Source of the DNA: Streptomyces aurantiogriseus
GTDB lineage: Bacteria > Actinomycetota > Actinomycetes > Streptomycetales > Streptomycetaceae
NCBI RefSeq assembly: GCF_014649375.1
Contig: NZ_BMSX01000022.1
Location: forward strand, 62,001-126,000
Direction: 5' to 3'
Length of the DNA stretch: 64,000 nt
The first letter of the stretch is position 1, and every line of letters begins with the position of its first letter. The position numbers and the translations under genes were made by a program. The notes beneath the pieces are model-generated. The model ran no database searches. It was not told where the DNA came from and saw nothing but the letters and a program-made list of their open reading frames with translations. Of this stretch, positions 55,848 through 64,000 are shown one piece after another.

Positions 55848-58800
55848 TCACTGCTCCCAGGACCGGAACGCCCGCAGGTGTTCCGGTGTCGCCACGGTCT
55901 CCAGCCGTTCGTCGTCCTGGTCGCCCCCGCCGAGGGCGGCCACGATCCGGCGGGCGGGTGCGTTGCGCGGGGTGCGCTCGGCCGTCAACCGGACCTTGGT
56001 GCAGCCCAGTTCGTCGGCCCGGTCGGCGAGCCAACCCAACAGCCGTTCCTCGACGCCCCGTCCGAGAGCCCGGCAGCTCATCAGCCAGGCCAGTACGTCG
56101 AGTTGGTCGCCGTCGGCGCGGACGGCGAGGAGACCGATCTGGCCGTAGTCGCCGAAGCGGTCGCGGGCGGCGGCCGTCCACACCTCGCCGCGCTGCCGCC
56201 ACCGGTCGAGGTCACCGCCGCCGGCCGAGCGGGCGCGGAGGGTGAACTGGTTGGTGCGGCGGACGAGTTGCTCGGCCCGCTGCACGTCCTCCTCCCCCAG
56301 GGGCCGGATGTCGACCTCCAGTTCCAGCTGGGTGAGGAACTCCTCGAAGCCGGCCTGTTCGCGGACTGCGTCCCGCTCCCGCTCCTGGTCGTAGAAGCGG
56401 GCCCGCAGCGCGTCCTCGGCGGTCGCGGCGGCCGGGACCAGGGGCCACAACCGGCGCAGAAACTCCTCCAGTTCGGCGACCGGTGGGCAGGTCACCGACA
56501 GCACCTCGGGCAACGCCGTACGCATCTTCCCGATCTCGGCCGGGTTGTCGTCCAGGAAGAGGAAGCTGTCCACACCGAGGTTGAGGGTGCGGGCCGCCTC
56601 CGTCAGACGGGTCGGCTTCGGGCCCCACGCGGCGGACAGCACGCTGAAGTGCTCGGGCTTGAGCAGGCTGTCGGGCCGGTCGAGGACGGCACGGACGGTC
56701 TCCTCGTCGTTGTTGCTGACGAGCGCCAGCAGCGCCCCGGCGTCACGCCACTGCACCAACCGGCGCGCCAGCAGGGCACGCGGCCCGGACAGGTCCACGG
56801 CCTCGGGGCCGATCTCCCCGGCCACGCCGCTCCACAGCGTCTCGTCGCCGTCGACGGCGATCACCTTCGGCGCGGGCCGCAGCACCGCGCGGACGACGTC
56901 GGCGAGGGTCAGGGCCACCGCCGCCTGGAAGGGCGGCGTGAAGGGCAGGTGGGCCAGCCGTTCGGTGCGCTCGTCGAAGCGTTCCTCGACGGCGTGGTGG
57001 CGGGTCCAGTCGTCGGGCCCGAGCACCGCGAGGCCCGGTAGCCCGGCCAGCTCCTCGGCGATCCCGCGCTCCCACCGAGCGAGGCGTTCGTCGGCGCGGT
57101 CGGAGGGCAGGAAGCCGACGACCAGCGGCTTGCGGGTCCGTTCGGCCACGGCGCGCAGCGCGGCCGGGTACTCCGTGCGCAGCTCGGCGAGGAGCACGTC
57201 ATCCACCGGGCCGAACTGCTCCAGGTCCCGCGCCCGCAGGAGCACGACGCCGACCGCCGTGCCGGGGTCGGCGAAGACGCCGACGGGGTCGCGCAGGGCG
57301 GCGAGCACCTGGTGGTACGGGGCCTCCGCGACCGTGGGACCGCCGTGCGGACCGTCCTTGAGGGCCGCCTCGCACATCAGCGGCAGGTTGCCGAGGGCGA
57401 AGGTGGCGGCGAGGGCCAGGGAGCGCGGCGACTCGGCGGGCACCGGCGCCGTACGCACCGGAACATCGGCGTCCGCGGCCACCTCGCCCAGCAGCCGCAC
57501 GAACTCCTCCCCCAGCCCGGTCACGGCCGCCGCGTCGAGGATGTCCAGGTTGTGGTCGAGCCGGAGGCGTCCCGCGTCCGGGGTCATGGTGATCATCAGG
57601 TCGAGGTCGGAGTACCCGGTGCCGGCCGGCAGGACGTCGAGCCGTTCCAGGCGGCCTCCGTAGCGGACGTAGTTGAAGTAGACCTCCACCAGCGGGGCGT
57701 TCGCCCGGTGCAGCCCCTGCCGGGCCAGTGTCGCCAGGACGTCGGAGAACATCGCGCCCTTCGCCAGCAGCCGCTCCATACGGCCGTCCGTGCGGCGCAG
57801 CACCTCCGCCACCGGTTCCGCCGCGCGTGCCTCGGCCGGGAACGGCACCGGTACGCCGAAGAAGCCCACCGCGTCGAAGGCGTCGGCGTGGATGCGGGTG
57901 TCCACCGGCACGGCGAGCACGAACCGTTCCTTCTCCCGCTTCCGCGCCAGCAGCACGGTCAGGGTGCCGAGGCAGAAGGCGGCGGGAGTGACGGCGAGCC
58001 GGCTCGCGGTCTCCGCCACGCGGTCCATGAGCCCGTCGGGAAGGGAGACGGTGACGCTCCCGGCCCGGTACGACCGCTCGGCCGGGCGGGGCTTCGACAG
58101 CGTCAGGTCGAGCCGCTCGCTGCCGTCGAAGGCCGCACGCCAATCGTCGGTCACCGCGCCCTCGCCGGTCTGGGCCTCGATCAGGAGGCGGACGTCCCGG
58201 TTCGTGACGTCGCCGTCGAGCGGGGTGCCGGACAGCTCGGCGTCGATCTCGCCCGCCACGAGCAGCAGGGACTGCAGATCGCTGACCGCATGGTGGGCGC
58301 CGAAGACCAGGATCTGGCACTGCGGGTCCGGTACGTCCAGCAGTTCGAACCGCCACAGGGGCGCGGTCGCGAGGTCGAACGGCGGTTCCAGCAGCTCCCG
58401 GAGCCGCTCGGCCGCGTCCGGCTCCGCCGTCACGGGCGTCCAGCGCAGCAGGGGCTCCGCCGGCTCCCGGACGACCTTCAGCTCCCGCCCCTCCACGCCG
58501 GTCACGACGGCCGTCCGCAGGGCGGCGTGCCGTGCGGTGAGCCGGGCCACGATGCCGGTGAGCGTCTCGCGATCCGTCGCAGTGGTGAGACGTACGGCGA
58601 GACCGACGGCGTGGGCGGCCTGCGGCATGTCCGGGCGCGCGCTGCGCAGCAGGCGTACGACGTCGCGGGTGGCCGGGTGGGCCTCGGTCTCCGGCACGTC
58701 CGTGACCGGGGCGACGGCCGGCTGGTCCACCGCCCGCTCGGGCAGGGCGGCGGCCAGGGTCCGTGCCAGGCCGCGGATGTCGGCGGCGGCGAACATCTCG

Positions 58801-61800
58801 GCGGTGGGCAGTTCGACGCCCAGTTCGCGGGCGAAGGAGTTGCGCAGCCGCACCAGCATGAGGGAGTCCAGGCCCAGCTCCTTCAGCGCGGTGCTCGCGG
58901 TGGCGTCCACGACGCCACCGGAGACCTCGCCGACGCGGGCTCGGACGTAGGCCTCGAGCCAGTCGGCGCGGTCCTCGTCGGTGGTGGCGGCGAACACCTT
59001 CCGCACCAGTCCGTCCGCGTCGCCGGTGCCGGTGGGCGCGGTGACGAGGTCGGCGAGAAGGGGGCGGGTGCGGACCGCGTCCGGGGCGAGGGCGAGCAGC
59101 TCCCCGTCCAGGGCCATCGGGGCGAGCTGGCGGCGGGAGGTGGCCAGGACGCGGTCGAACAGCTCGCCGCCCTCCTGCGGGGAGAAGGCGACCAGTCCGG
59201 AGCGGCCCGTCTCGGCGGCCCGGGTGCCGAACTCGGCGACCATGCCGACGCCGGACCAGGCGCCCCAGTCGAGGCTGAGCGCCCGTCGCCCGGTGCGGGA
59301 GAGGTGGTGGGCCCAGGCGTCGAGGAAGGCGTTGGCTGCCGAGTAGGGGCTCTGTCCGGGCGAGCCGAGCAGACCGGCCGCCGAGGCGAACAGGATCAGG
59401 TTGCCCGCTTCCGGGGCGAGTTCGGTGAGCAGGGCGGTGCCGAGCACCTTGGGCGCGAGGACCCGCAGGACACGCTCGTCGGTCAGGTTCGCCACGGTCG
59501 CGTCGTCGAGGACGCCGGCCGCGTGCACGATCCCGGCGATGGACCCGGCTTCCTGTCGTACGGCGTCCAGGGCGGCCGTGAGGCCGTCGCGGTCGGCCAC
59601 GTCGGCGCGGGCGAGATGCACGGTGACCCCGCGCTCCTCCAGCCCCCGGATCCAGCGCAGGGCGTCCGGGGCGGGCGTGCCCCGGCTCATCAGGGCCAGG
59701 CGGCGGGCGCCGCGCCGGACGAGCCGCTCGGCGACGACGCGGCCGAGACCGCCGAGACCGCCCGTGATCAGGTGGACGCCCTCGGGGGTGATGCCGTGCT
59801 CGCCGTCGGTGTCCGGGCGGGTGCGGGCCAGGCGCGGGACGAGACGGCCGGACTCGCGCAGGGCGACGAGGTGTTCGTCGTCTGCGTGCCGCAGCTGTGT
59901 CCACAGGGCGTCGGCGCCGTCTGTGGGCGGCAGGTCGACGAGGGTGGTCGACAGCTCGGCGTACTCCTGCGCGACCGCGAGCCCGAAGCCCCAGGCGAGT
60001 GCCTGCTGTGGGTTCACGACCTGCCCGCTGTCCCCGGCGGCCTGGCTGCCGCGGGCGACGACGAACAGGCGCGGGGCACGGCCGCGCGGGCGGTCGGCGA
60101 GGGCACGCACCAGGTGCAGGGTGCTGAGGCAGCACAGCCGGGCCGCCTCCTCGGCCGTCCGCTCGTCGGCGACGGCCGGGGCGTCGAGCGCGGTGAGCTG
60201 GACGACCCGGGCGGGCAGGGCGTCGGGATACGCCTCGTCGAGCAGCCGGGCCAGGTGGCCGGCGTCGGCGGGGTCGAGGACGTACTGTCCGGGACCCTCG
60301 ACGGCGAACTCCGCTCCCCCGCGCGCGACGACGTGCGGCACCTCGGAGGAGCCGAGACGGGCGACGAGGTCGTCGGCGGTTCCGGTCCCGTCGGCGAGGA
60401 TCAGCCAGCTCCCCTCGGCGGGCGGTTCCTGGGCGGCCGGGCGGGGCTGCCAGCGGGTCTCGAAGAGGGCGCCGTCCAGCGGGGAGAGGGCGGCGAGCCG
60501 GAACTCCTCGGCCTCCAGGACGAGTTGCTCGTCCTCGTCCCACAGCCGCAGGTCGAGGGTGGCGGTGTCACCGAAGAGCGACCGCAGCTCACAGCTCACC
60601 CAGACGGGCGCGGTACGGCGCCCGGTGAAGCGGACCCGGCCGAACCCCGCGGGCACGAACGCCCGGCCCTCGGGCGCGTCGCCGGGCAGGGCGGCCGTGT
60701 GGAAGGCGGAGTCGAGGACAGCGGGGTGGAACAGGTGTCCGGCGGCGGGCCGCTCGGCGAGCCGGCCGAGGGCGGTGGTGCCGCCGCGGTGACCCGACTC
60801 CAGGTTGCGGAAGGCGGGACCGTAGTCGATGCCGAGGGCACCCATCTGGGCGTAGACAGACGCGAGTTCGACGGTCTCCGTGCAGTTCTGGCGTACGTCG
60901 GCCAGGTGCGGCCCGGGGACAGCTGTGCCGTCGACGACGACGCGACCGATGACGTGCCGCTCCCAACGCCGTCCGCCGACGGGAGCCGAGTGGACGGTGA
61001 ACTCCCGGGAACCGTCCTCCCCGGCAGGCCGCAGTACGAGCTGCAGCCGCACGGGCTGGTCCTCCTGGAGGCGCAGCGGCTGGACGAACCGCACGTCCGC
61101 CAGCTGCACCTCACCGCCCTCGCCCACGGTGGCGGCGGCTTCCAGGGCCATGTCGAGGAAGGCGGCGCCGGGCAGCCAGACCTCTCCGGTGACCTGGTGG
61201 TCGGTGAGGTAGGCGAAGCGGCTGTCGCGCAGGTCGAGGTCGCTCTGGAAGAGGTGGCGGCCGGGTTCGTCGCCGGCCTCGAGGTGCGTGCCGAGCAGCG
61301 GGGAGGCACCGGACGCGGTGGCCGGGGCGGGGGCGAGCCAGTGGCGTTCACGGGCGAAGGCGTAGGTGGGCAGGTCGACGCGGCGGCCCTGCGGGAACAG
61401 CGCCGTCCAGTCGGGTGCGTGCCCGGCCGTGTACAGCTCGCCGGCCCGGCGCAGCAGGATGGCGTGGCCGTCCTGCTGGCGGCGCAGCGAGCCGACGCCG
61501 ACGGCGTCGGTGCCGGCCTCGGCGGCGACGGCCTCGATGGCGGCGGTGAGCGACGGGTGCGGGCTCAGCTCGACGAAGTAGCGGTAGCCGTCGTCGAGCA
61601 TCCGGCGGACGGTGTCCGCGAAGCGTACGGGCTGCCGGAGGTTGGCGAACCAGTACCCGGCGTCCAGGCGGTCGCCGTCCACGGGCTCGGCCAGCACCGC
61701 CGAGTACAGCGAGGTGTCCGTCCGTGTTCCCCGGACACCGGAGAAGCGGTCGAGCAGCTCGTCGCGCAGCGGTTCCATGAGCGGGCTGTGCGAGGCGAAC

Positions 61801-64000
61801 GGCGTCGACAGCCGGCGGACGGTGACGCCCCGCTCCGCCAGCCGGCGGCCCAGCTCGGCCAGGGCGGCGGCTTCGCCGGAGACGGCGGTGGAGCGGGCGC
61901 TGTTCACGGCTCCGACGAACAGCCGTCCGGCGTAGGGGGCGAGCAGTTCCTCGACCTCCGCGTGCGGGAGGTCGACGGCGACCATGCCGCCGCGTCCGAC
62001 GAGCGGGACGACGGCGTGGGCGCGCCCGGTCACCACGGTCACGGCCTCGTCGAGGGTGAGGGCGCCCGCGTCATGAGCGGCGGCGATCTCGCCCAGGCTG
62101 TGTCCGACCACGGCGTCCGGGGCGACGCCGAGCGCGCGCCAGGCGGCGGCCAGCGCCGCATTCACCGCGAACAGCACCGGCTGGAGGTACTCGGTGCGCT
62201 CCAGCGGCGAGAACTCCTCAGGAGCGCGCAGGACGTTGAGCACGGACCAGCCGACGTGCCGCTGCACGGCCTCGTCGATCCGGGTCAGCTCCGCACGGAA
62301 CGCCTCGGAGTCGGCGTACGACTCCAGCCCCATGCCGGGCCATTGGCCGCCGTGCCCGGCGAACACGAAGGCGACCTTCCCGCCCTGCTCCTCGCGGGGC
62401 GCGGCCAGGGGCGCCCGTCCGGACGCCAACGCGTCGAGGACGGTGCGTAGTTCGCCGTGGTCGCCGGCCACGACAGCGGCACGCCGCTCGAAGTGGCTGC
62501 GGTGGTGGGCGAGGGTGTGGGCGAGGTCCGGCAGGACGGTGTCCTCGGTGACCTGTGCGGAGAGCCGCGCGGCCTGTCCGCGCAGGGCGGCCTCACTGCG
62601 TCCGGACAGGACGAACAGCCGCTTGCCCTCCGGCACGTCGGCCTCCGGCGGTGGCTCGTCGGCAGGTGCGTCGGCAGGTGCCTCCTCCACGATCACATGG
62701 GCGTTCGTGCCGCTGATCCCGAAGGCGCTCACCCCGGCGCGCCGGACCCGCTCCCCCGTCGCCGGCCAGGGCCGCGCCTCCCGGACCAGCCGCAGTCCGC
62801 TGTCGTCCCAGTCCACATGACGGCTGGGGGTGTCCGCGTGCAGGGTGGCCGGTAGTGTCTCGTGGCGGAGCGACTGGACCACCTTGACCAGCCCGGCGAT
62901 GCCTGAAGCGGCCTGGGTGTGACCGATGTTGGACTTGAGGGATCCCAGGTACAGCGGCCGCTCACGGGGGCGGGTCGCGCCGAAGACCTGGGAGAGGGCG
63001 TTCGCCTCGATGGGGTCGCCGAGGGTGGTGCCGGTGCCGTGCGCCTCGACGTAGTCGATGTCGTCGGGGGCGAGCCCGGACTGTTCCAGGGCGCGCCGGA
63101 CGACCTGCTCCTGGGCGGGCCCGTTGGGGGCGGACAGCCCCTGGCTGCGGCCGTCCTGGTTGACGGCCGTGCCGCGCAGCACCGCGAGCACCCCGTCGCC
63201 GTCGCGCCGGGCGTCGCTCAGCCGCTTCAGGACGAGCATGCCGGCGCCCTCGGCCCAGATCGCGCCGTCGGCGTCGTCGGAGAAGGAGCGGCAGCGGCCG
63301 CTCGCGGACAGCCCGCGCAGACGGCTGAACTCGACGAAGGTCTGCGGGGTCACCATCAGGGTGACACCGCCGGCGAGCGCGAGGTCGCACTCGCCCGACC
63401 GCAGCGCCTGGGCCGCGAGGTGGGTGGCGACCAGGGAGGACGAGCAGGCCGTGTCGACGGTGAGCGCGGGCCCGTGCAGGCCGAGGGCGTACGCGAGCCG
63501 GCCGGAGGCCACGCTCAGCGCGGAGCCGGTGCCGACGTAGCCGTCGAGCTGGTCGAGGCGGGTGCCGGCCAGGTAGTCGCTGCCGAACATGCCGACGTAC
63601 ACGCCGGTGGTGCTGCCGGCGAGGGAGGCGGGCACGATCCCGGCGCGCTCCAGCGCCTCCCACGCCGTCTCCAGCAGCAGCCGCTGCTGCGGGTCCATGG
63701 CGGCGGCCTCCTTCGGGGTGACGCCGAAGAAGCCCGCGTCGAAGGACTCGATGTCGTCGAGGAATCCGCCGTCCCGGGCGTAGGACTTGCCGGGGGCGTC
63801 CGGGTCGGGATCGTAGAGGGACTCCACGTCCCAGCGCCCGGCCGGGAAGGGGCCGACGGCGTCCCGCCCGTCGGCGACCAGCCGCCACAGGTCGTCGGGG
63901 TCGTGCACACCGCCGGGCAGACGGCAGGCCATCGCCACGACGGCGATCGGCTCGTCGGTCGGGGCCTTGCCGCGGGCCGGTCGTACGGCGGCCGCCGCCT
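55848..64000 (-). CDS. Modular PKS-condensation-FkbH synthase (5' end outside window)
   Basis: At least 2716 residues; the N-terminus lies beyond 64000. Counting from the ATG-coded Met at 63938: KS 1 to about 425 (VDTACSSS with Cys165, EAHGTGT, NIGHTQ); AT about 519-870 (GHSLGE, substrate-linked motif FASH); DH about 880-1150 (DHQVTGEVWLP, HPAVLDSAFH); KR about 1390-1563 (GGLGGLG, LDD so B-type, SPYSAAN); ACP about 1660-1745 (LGLDSLML); condensation domain about 1755-2160 (HHAVSD); FkbH about 2170-2696 (VDGDETLWSG, VSNN, LFLDDNP, TNQF, GDYGQIG). All catalytic motifs look intact. There is no enoyl reductase and no thioesterase. KS is preceded by an Ala-rich linker, so another domain lies upstream. 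A reductase gene follows. Confidence 0.92.
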   Translation of the reverse strand, partial: AAAAVRPARGKAPTDEPIAVVAMACRLPGGVHDPDDLWRLVADGRDAVGPFPAGRWDVESLYDPDPDAPGKSYARDGGFLDDIESFDAGFFGVTPKEAAAMDPQQRLLLETAWEALERAGIVPASLAGSTTGVYVGMFGSDYLAGTRLDQLDGYVGTGSALSVASGRLAYALGLHGPALTVDTACSSSLVATHLAAQALRSGECDLALAGGVTLMVTPQTFVEFSRLRGLSASGRCRSFSDDADGAIWAEGAGMLVLKRLSDARRDGDGVLAVLRGTAVNQDGRSQGLSAPNGPAQEQVVRRALEQSGLAPDDIDYVEAHGTGTTLGDPIEANALSQVFGATRPRERPLYLGSLKSNIGHTQAASGIAGLVKVVQSLRHETLPATLHADTPSRHVDWDDSGLRLVREARPWPATGERVRRAGVSAFGISGTNAHVIVEEAPADAPADEPPPEADVPEGKRLFVLSGRSEAALRGQAARLSAQVTEDTVLPDLAHTLAHHRSHFERRAAVVAGDHGELRTVLDALASGRAPLAAPREEQGGKVAFVFAGHGGQWPGMGLESYADSEAFRAELTRIDEAVQRHVGWSVLNVLRAPEEFSPLERTEYLQPVLFAVNAALAAAWRALGVAPDAVVGHSLGEIAAAHDAGALTLDEAVTVVTGRAHAVVPLVGRGGMVAVDLPHAEVEELLAPYAGRLFVGAVNSARSTAVSGEAAALAELGRRLAERGVTVRRLSTPFASHSPLMEPLRDELLDRFSGVRGTRTDTSLYSAVLAEPVDGDRLDAGYWFANLRQPVRFADTVRRMLDDGYRYFVELSPHPSLTAAIEAVAAEAGTDAVGVGSLRRQQDGHAILLRRAGELYTAGHAPDWTALFPQGRRVDLPTYAFARERHWLAPAPATASGASPLLGTHLEAGDEPGRHLFQSDLDLRDSRFAYLTDHQVTGEVWLPGAAFLDMALEAAATVGEGGEVQLADVRFVQPLRLQEDQPVRLQLVLRPAGEDGSREFTVHSAPVGGRRWERHVIGRVVVDGTAVPGPHLADVRQNCTETVELASVYAQMGALGIDYGPAFRNLESGHRGGTTALGRLAERPAAGHLFHPAVLDSAFHTAALPGDAPEGRAFVPAGFGRVRFTGRRTAPVWVSCELRSLFGDTATLDLRLWDEDEQLVLEAEEFRLAALSPLDGALFETRWQPRPAAQEPPAEGSWLILADGTGTADDLVARLGSSEVPHVVARGGAEFAVEGPGQYVLDPADAGHLARLLDEAYPDALPARVVQLTALDAPAVADERTAEEAARLCCLSTLHLVRALADRPRGRAPRLFVVARGSQAAGDSGQVVNPQQALAWGFGLAVAQEYAELSTTLVDLPPTDGADALWTQLRHADDEHLVALRESGRLVPRLARTRPDTDGEHGITPEGVHLITGGLGGLGRVVAERLVRRGARRLALMSRGTPAPDALRWIRGLEERGVTVHLARADVADRDGLTAALDAVRQEAGSIAGIVHAAGVLDDATVANLTDERVLRVLAPKVLGTALLTELAPEAGNLILFASAAGLLGSPGQSPYSAANAFLDAWAHHLSRTGRRALSLDWGAWSGVGMVAEFGTRAAETGRSGLVAFSPQEGGELFDRVLATSRRQLAPMALDGELLALAPDAVRTRPLLADLVTAPTGTGDADGLVRKVFAATTDEDRADWLEAYVRARVGEVSGGVVDATASTALKELGLDSLMLVRLRNSFARELGVELPTAEMFAAADIRGLARTLAAALPERAVDQPAVAPVTDVPETEAHPATRDVVRLLRSARPDMPQAAHAVGLAVRLTTATDRETLTGIVARLTARHAALRTAVVTGVEGRELKVVREPAEPLLRWTPVTAEPDAAERLRELLEPPFDLATAPLWRFELLDVPDPQCQILVFGAHHAVSDLQSLLLVAGEIDAELSGTPLDGDVTNRDVRLLIEAQTGEGAVTDDWRAAFDGSERLDLTLSKPRPAERSYRAGSVTVSLPDGLMDRVAETASRLAVTPAAFCLGTLTVLLARKREKERFVLAVPVDTRIHADAFDAVGFFGVPVPFPAEARAAEPVAEVLRRTDGRMERLLAKGAMFSDVLATLARQGLHRANAPLVEVYFNYVRYGGRLERLDVLPAGTGYSDLDLMITMTPDAGRLRLDHNLDILDAAAVTGLGEEFVRLLGEVAADADVPVRTAPVPAESPRSLALAATFALGNLPLMCEAALKDGPHGGPTVAEAPYHQVLAALRDPVGVFADPGTAVGVVLLRARDLEQFGPVDDVLLAELRTEYPAALRAVAERTRKPLVVGFLPSDRADERLARWERGIAEELAGLPGLAVLGPDDWTRHHAVEERFDERTERLAHLPFTPPFQAAVALTLADVVRAVLRPAPKVIAVDGDETLWSGVAGEIGPEAVDLSGPRALLARRLVQWRDAGALLALVSNNDEETVRAVLDRPDSLLKPEHFSVLSAAWGPKPTRLTEAARTLNLGVDSFLFLDDNPAEIGKMRTALPEVLSVTCPPVAELEEFLRRLWPLVPAAATAEDALRARFYDQERERDAVREQAGFEEFLTQLELEVDIRPLGEEDVQRAEQLVRRTNQFTLRARSAGGGDLDRWRQRGEVWTAAARDRFGDYGQIGLLAVRADGDQLDVLAWLMSCRALGRGVEERLLGWLADRADELGCTKVRLTAERTPRNAPARRIVAALGGGDQDDERLETVATPEHLRAFRSWEQ

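Noticed and set aside
53197..56148. 983-codon plus-strand frame opposite the reductase gene
   Set aside because: Same reason: no domains, and the minus strand encodes carrier and reductase motifs.
57312..62450. 1712-codon open frame on the plus strand opposite the PKS gene
   Set aside because: It is the antisense shadow of a high-GC gene. Its product is low-complexity Gly/Val/Arg/Glu, with no recognisable domains, while the minus strand encodes a complete PKS.
1..64000. CRISPR arrays, tRNA or rRNA genes, IS elements
   Set aside because: No regularly spaced repeats with unique spacers, no cloverleaf-like sequences or rRNA motifs, and no transposase motifs were noticed on either strand.

Overview
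The window is high-GC (about 70% or more by eye) actinobacterial DNA and almost certainly comes from a Streptomyces chromosome. The pointers are the very strong G/C third-position bias, GTG and TTG starts, a melC1-melC2 tyrosinase pair, a clpP3-clpP4/popR unit, a long LAXTG chaplin, a 'streptophobe' membrane protein, an FHA-ABC/Ser-Thr kinase operon, a GH19 chitinase with a DasR-type operator, and a modular PKS gene. I saw no rRNA, tRNA, IS element or CRISPR array.

Layout. 1-2.4 kb: partial MFS exporter and FAD monooxygenase. 2.6-4.6 kb: melC operon and an SRPBCC protein. 4.6-9.2 kb: RNase HI, VOC proteins, a phosphotransferase and an epoxide hydrolase. 9.1-11 kb: PopR boxes, clpP3, clpP4 and convergent popR. 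11-13.6 kb: methyltransferase, a DUF664 remnant, and a SigB-family sigma factor convergent with an RsbW-like kinase; these last two share one palindrome covering both stop codons. 13.6-20.4 kb: DUF6777 protein, streptophobe protein, and the FHA-ABC / SH3-like / kinase operon. 20.4-28.6 kb: assorted enzymes (aldo/keto reductase with divergent LysR, DinB, adenosine deaminase, VOC, PNPOx, CMD), an internally deleted aldo/keto reductase, chitinase and MarR. 29-34 kb: complete urtABCDE urea transporter operon, with a candidate GlnR site, a terminator before urtA and a hairpin after it. 34-37.3 kb: acyl-CoA dehydrogenase-like protein and an ssuE-ssuD sulfonate unit preceded by a cysteine-containing leader peptide. 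37.5-47.1 kb: photolyase, SGNH hydrolase, LysR/PfpI pair, SPW protein, ArsR-SRPBCC fusion, phosphotransferase, P-loop kinase, small membrane protein, GNAT and deaminase. 47.1-52 kb: chaplin, secreted tripeptidyl-aminopeptidase-like hydrolase, FMN glutamate-synthase-like protein and alpha/beta hydrolase.

52-64 kb holds the most unusual locus. Reading leftwards on the minus strand there is a very large synthase that runs off the right edge (KS-AT-DH-KR-ACP-condensation-FkbH). It is followed by an ACP-thioester reductase carrying an extra C-terminal domain, and then, with overlapping stop and start codons, an alpha/beta hydrolase whose nucleophile elbow reads HCIGS. The order suggests a short reduced polyketide that is joined to a second ACP-bound unit (glyceryl-type, if the FkbH domain is typical) and released reductively. 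The product is unknown to me.

How genes work together: several units carry visible cis-regulation, namely PopR boxes before clpP3, a dre-like double repeat before the chitinase gene, GAAAC repeats at 11-bp spacing before urtA, a leader peptide before ssuE, and a palindrome between lysR and the PfpI gene. Several remnants (DUF664, aldo/keto reductase, two unidentified fragments) show local gene decay between conserved blocks.
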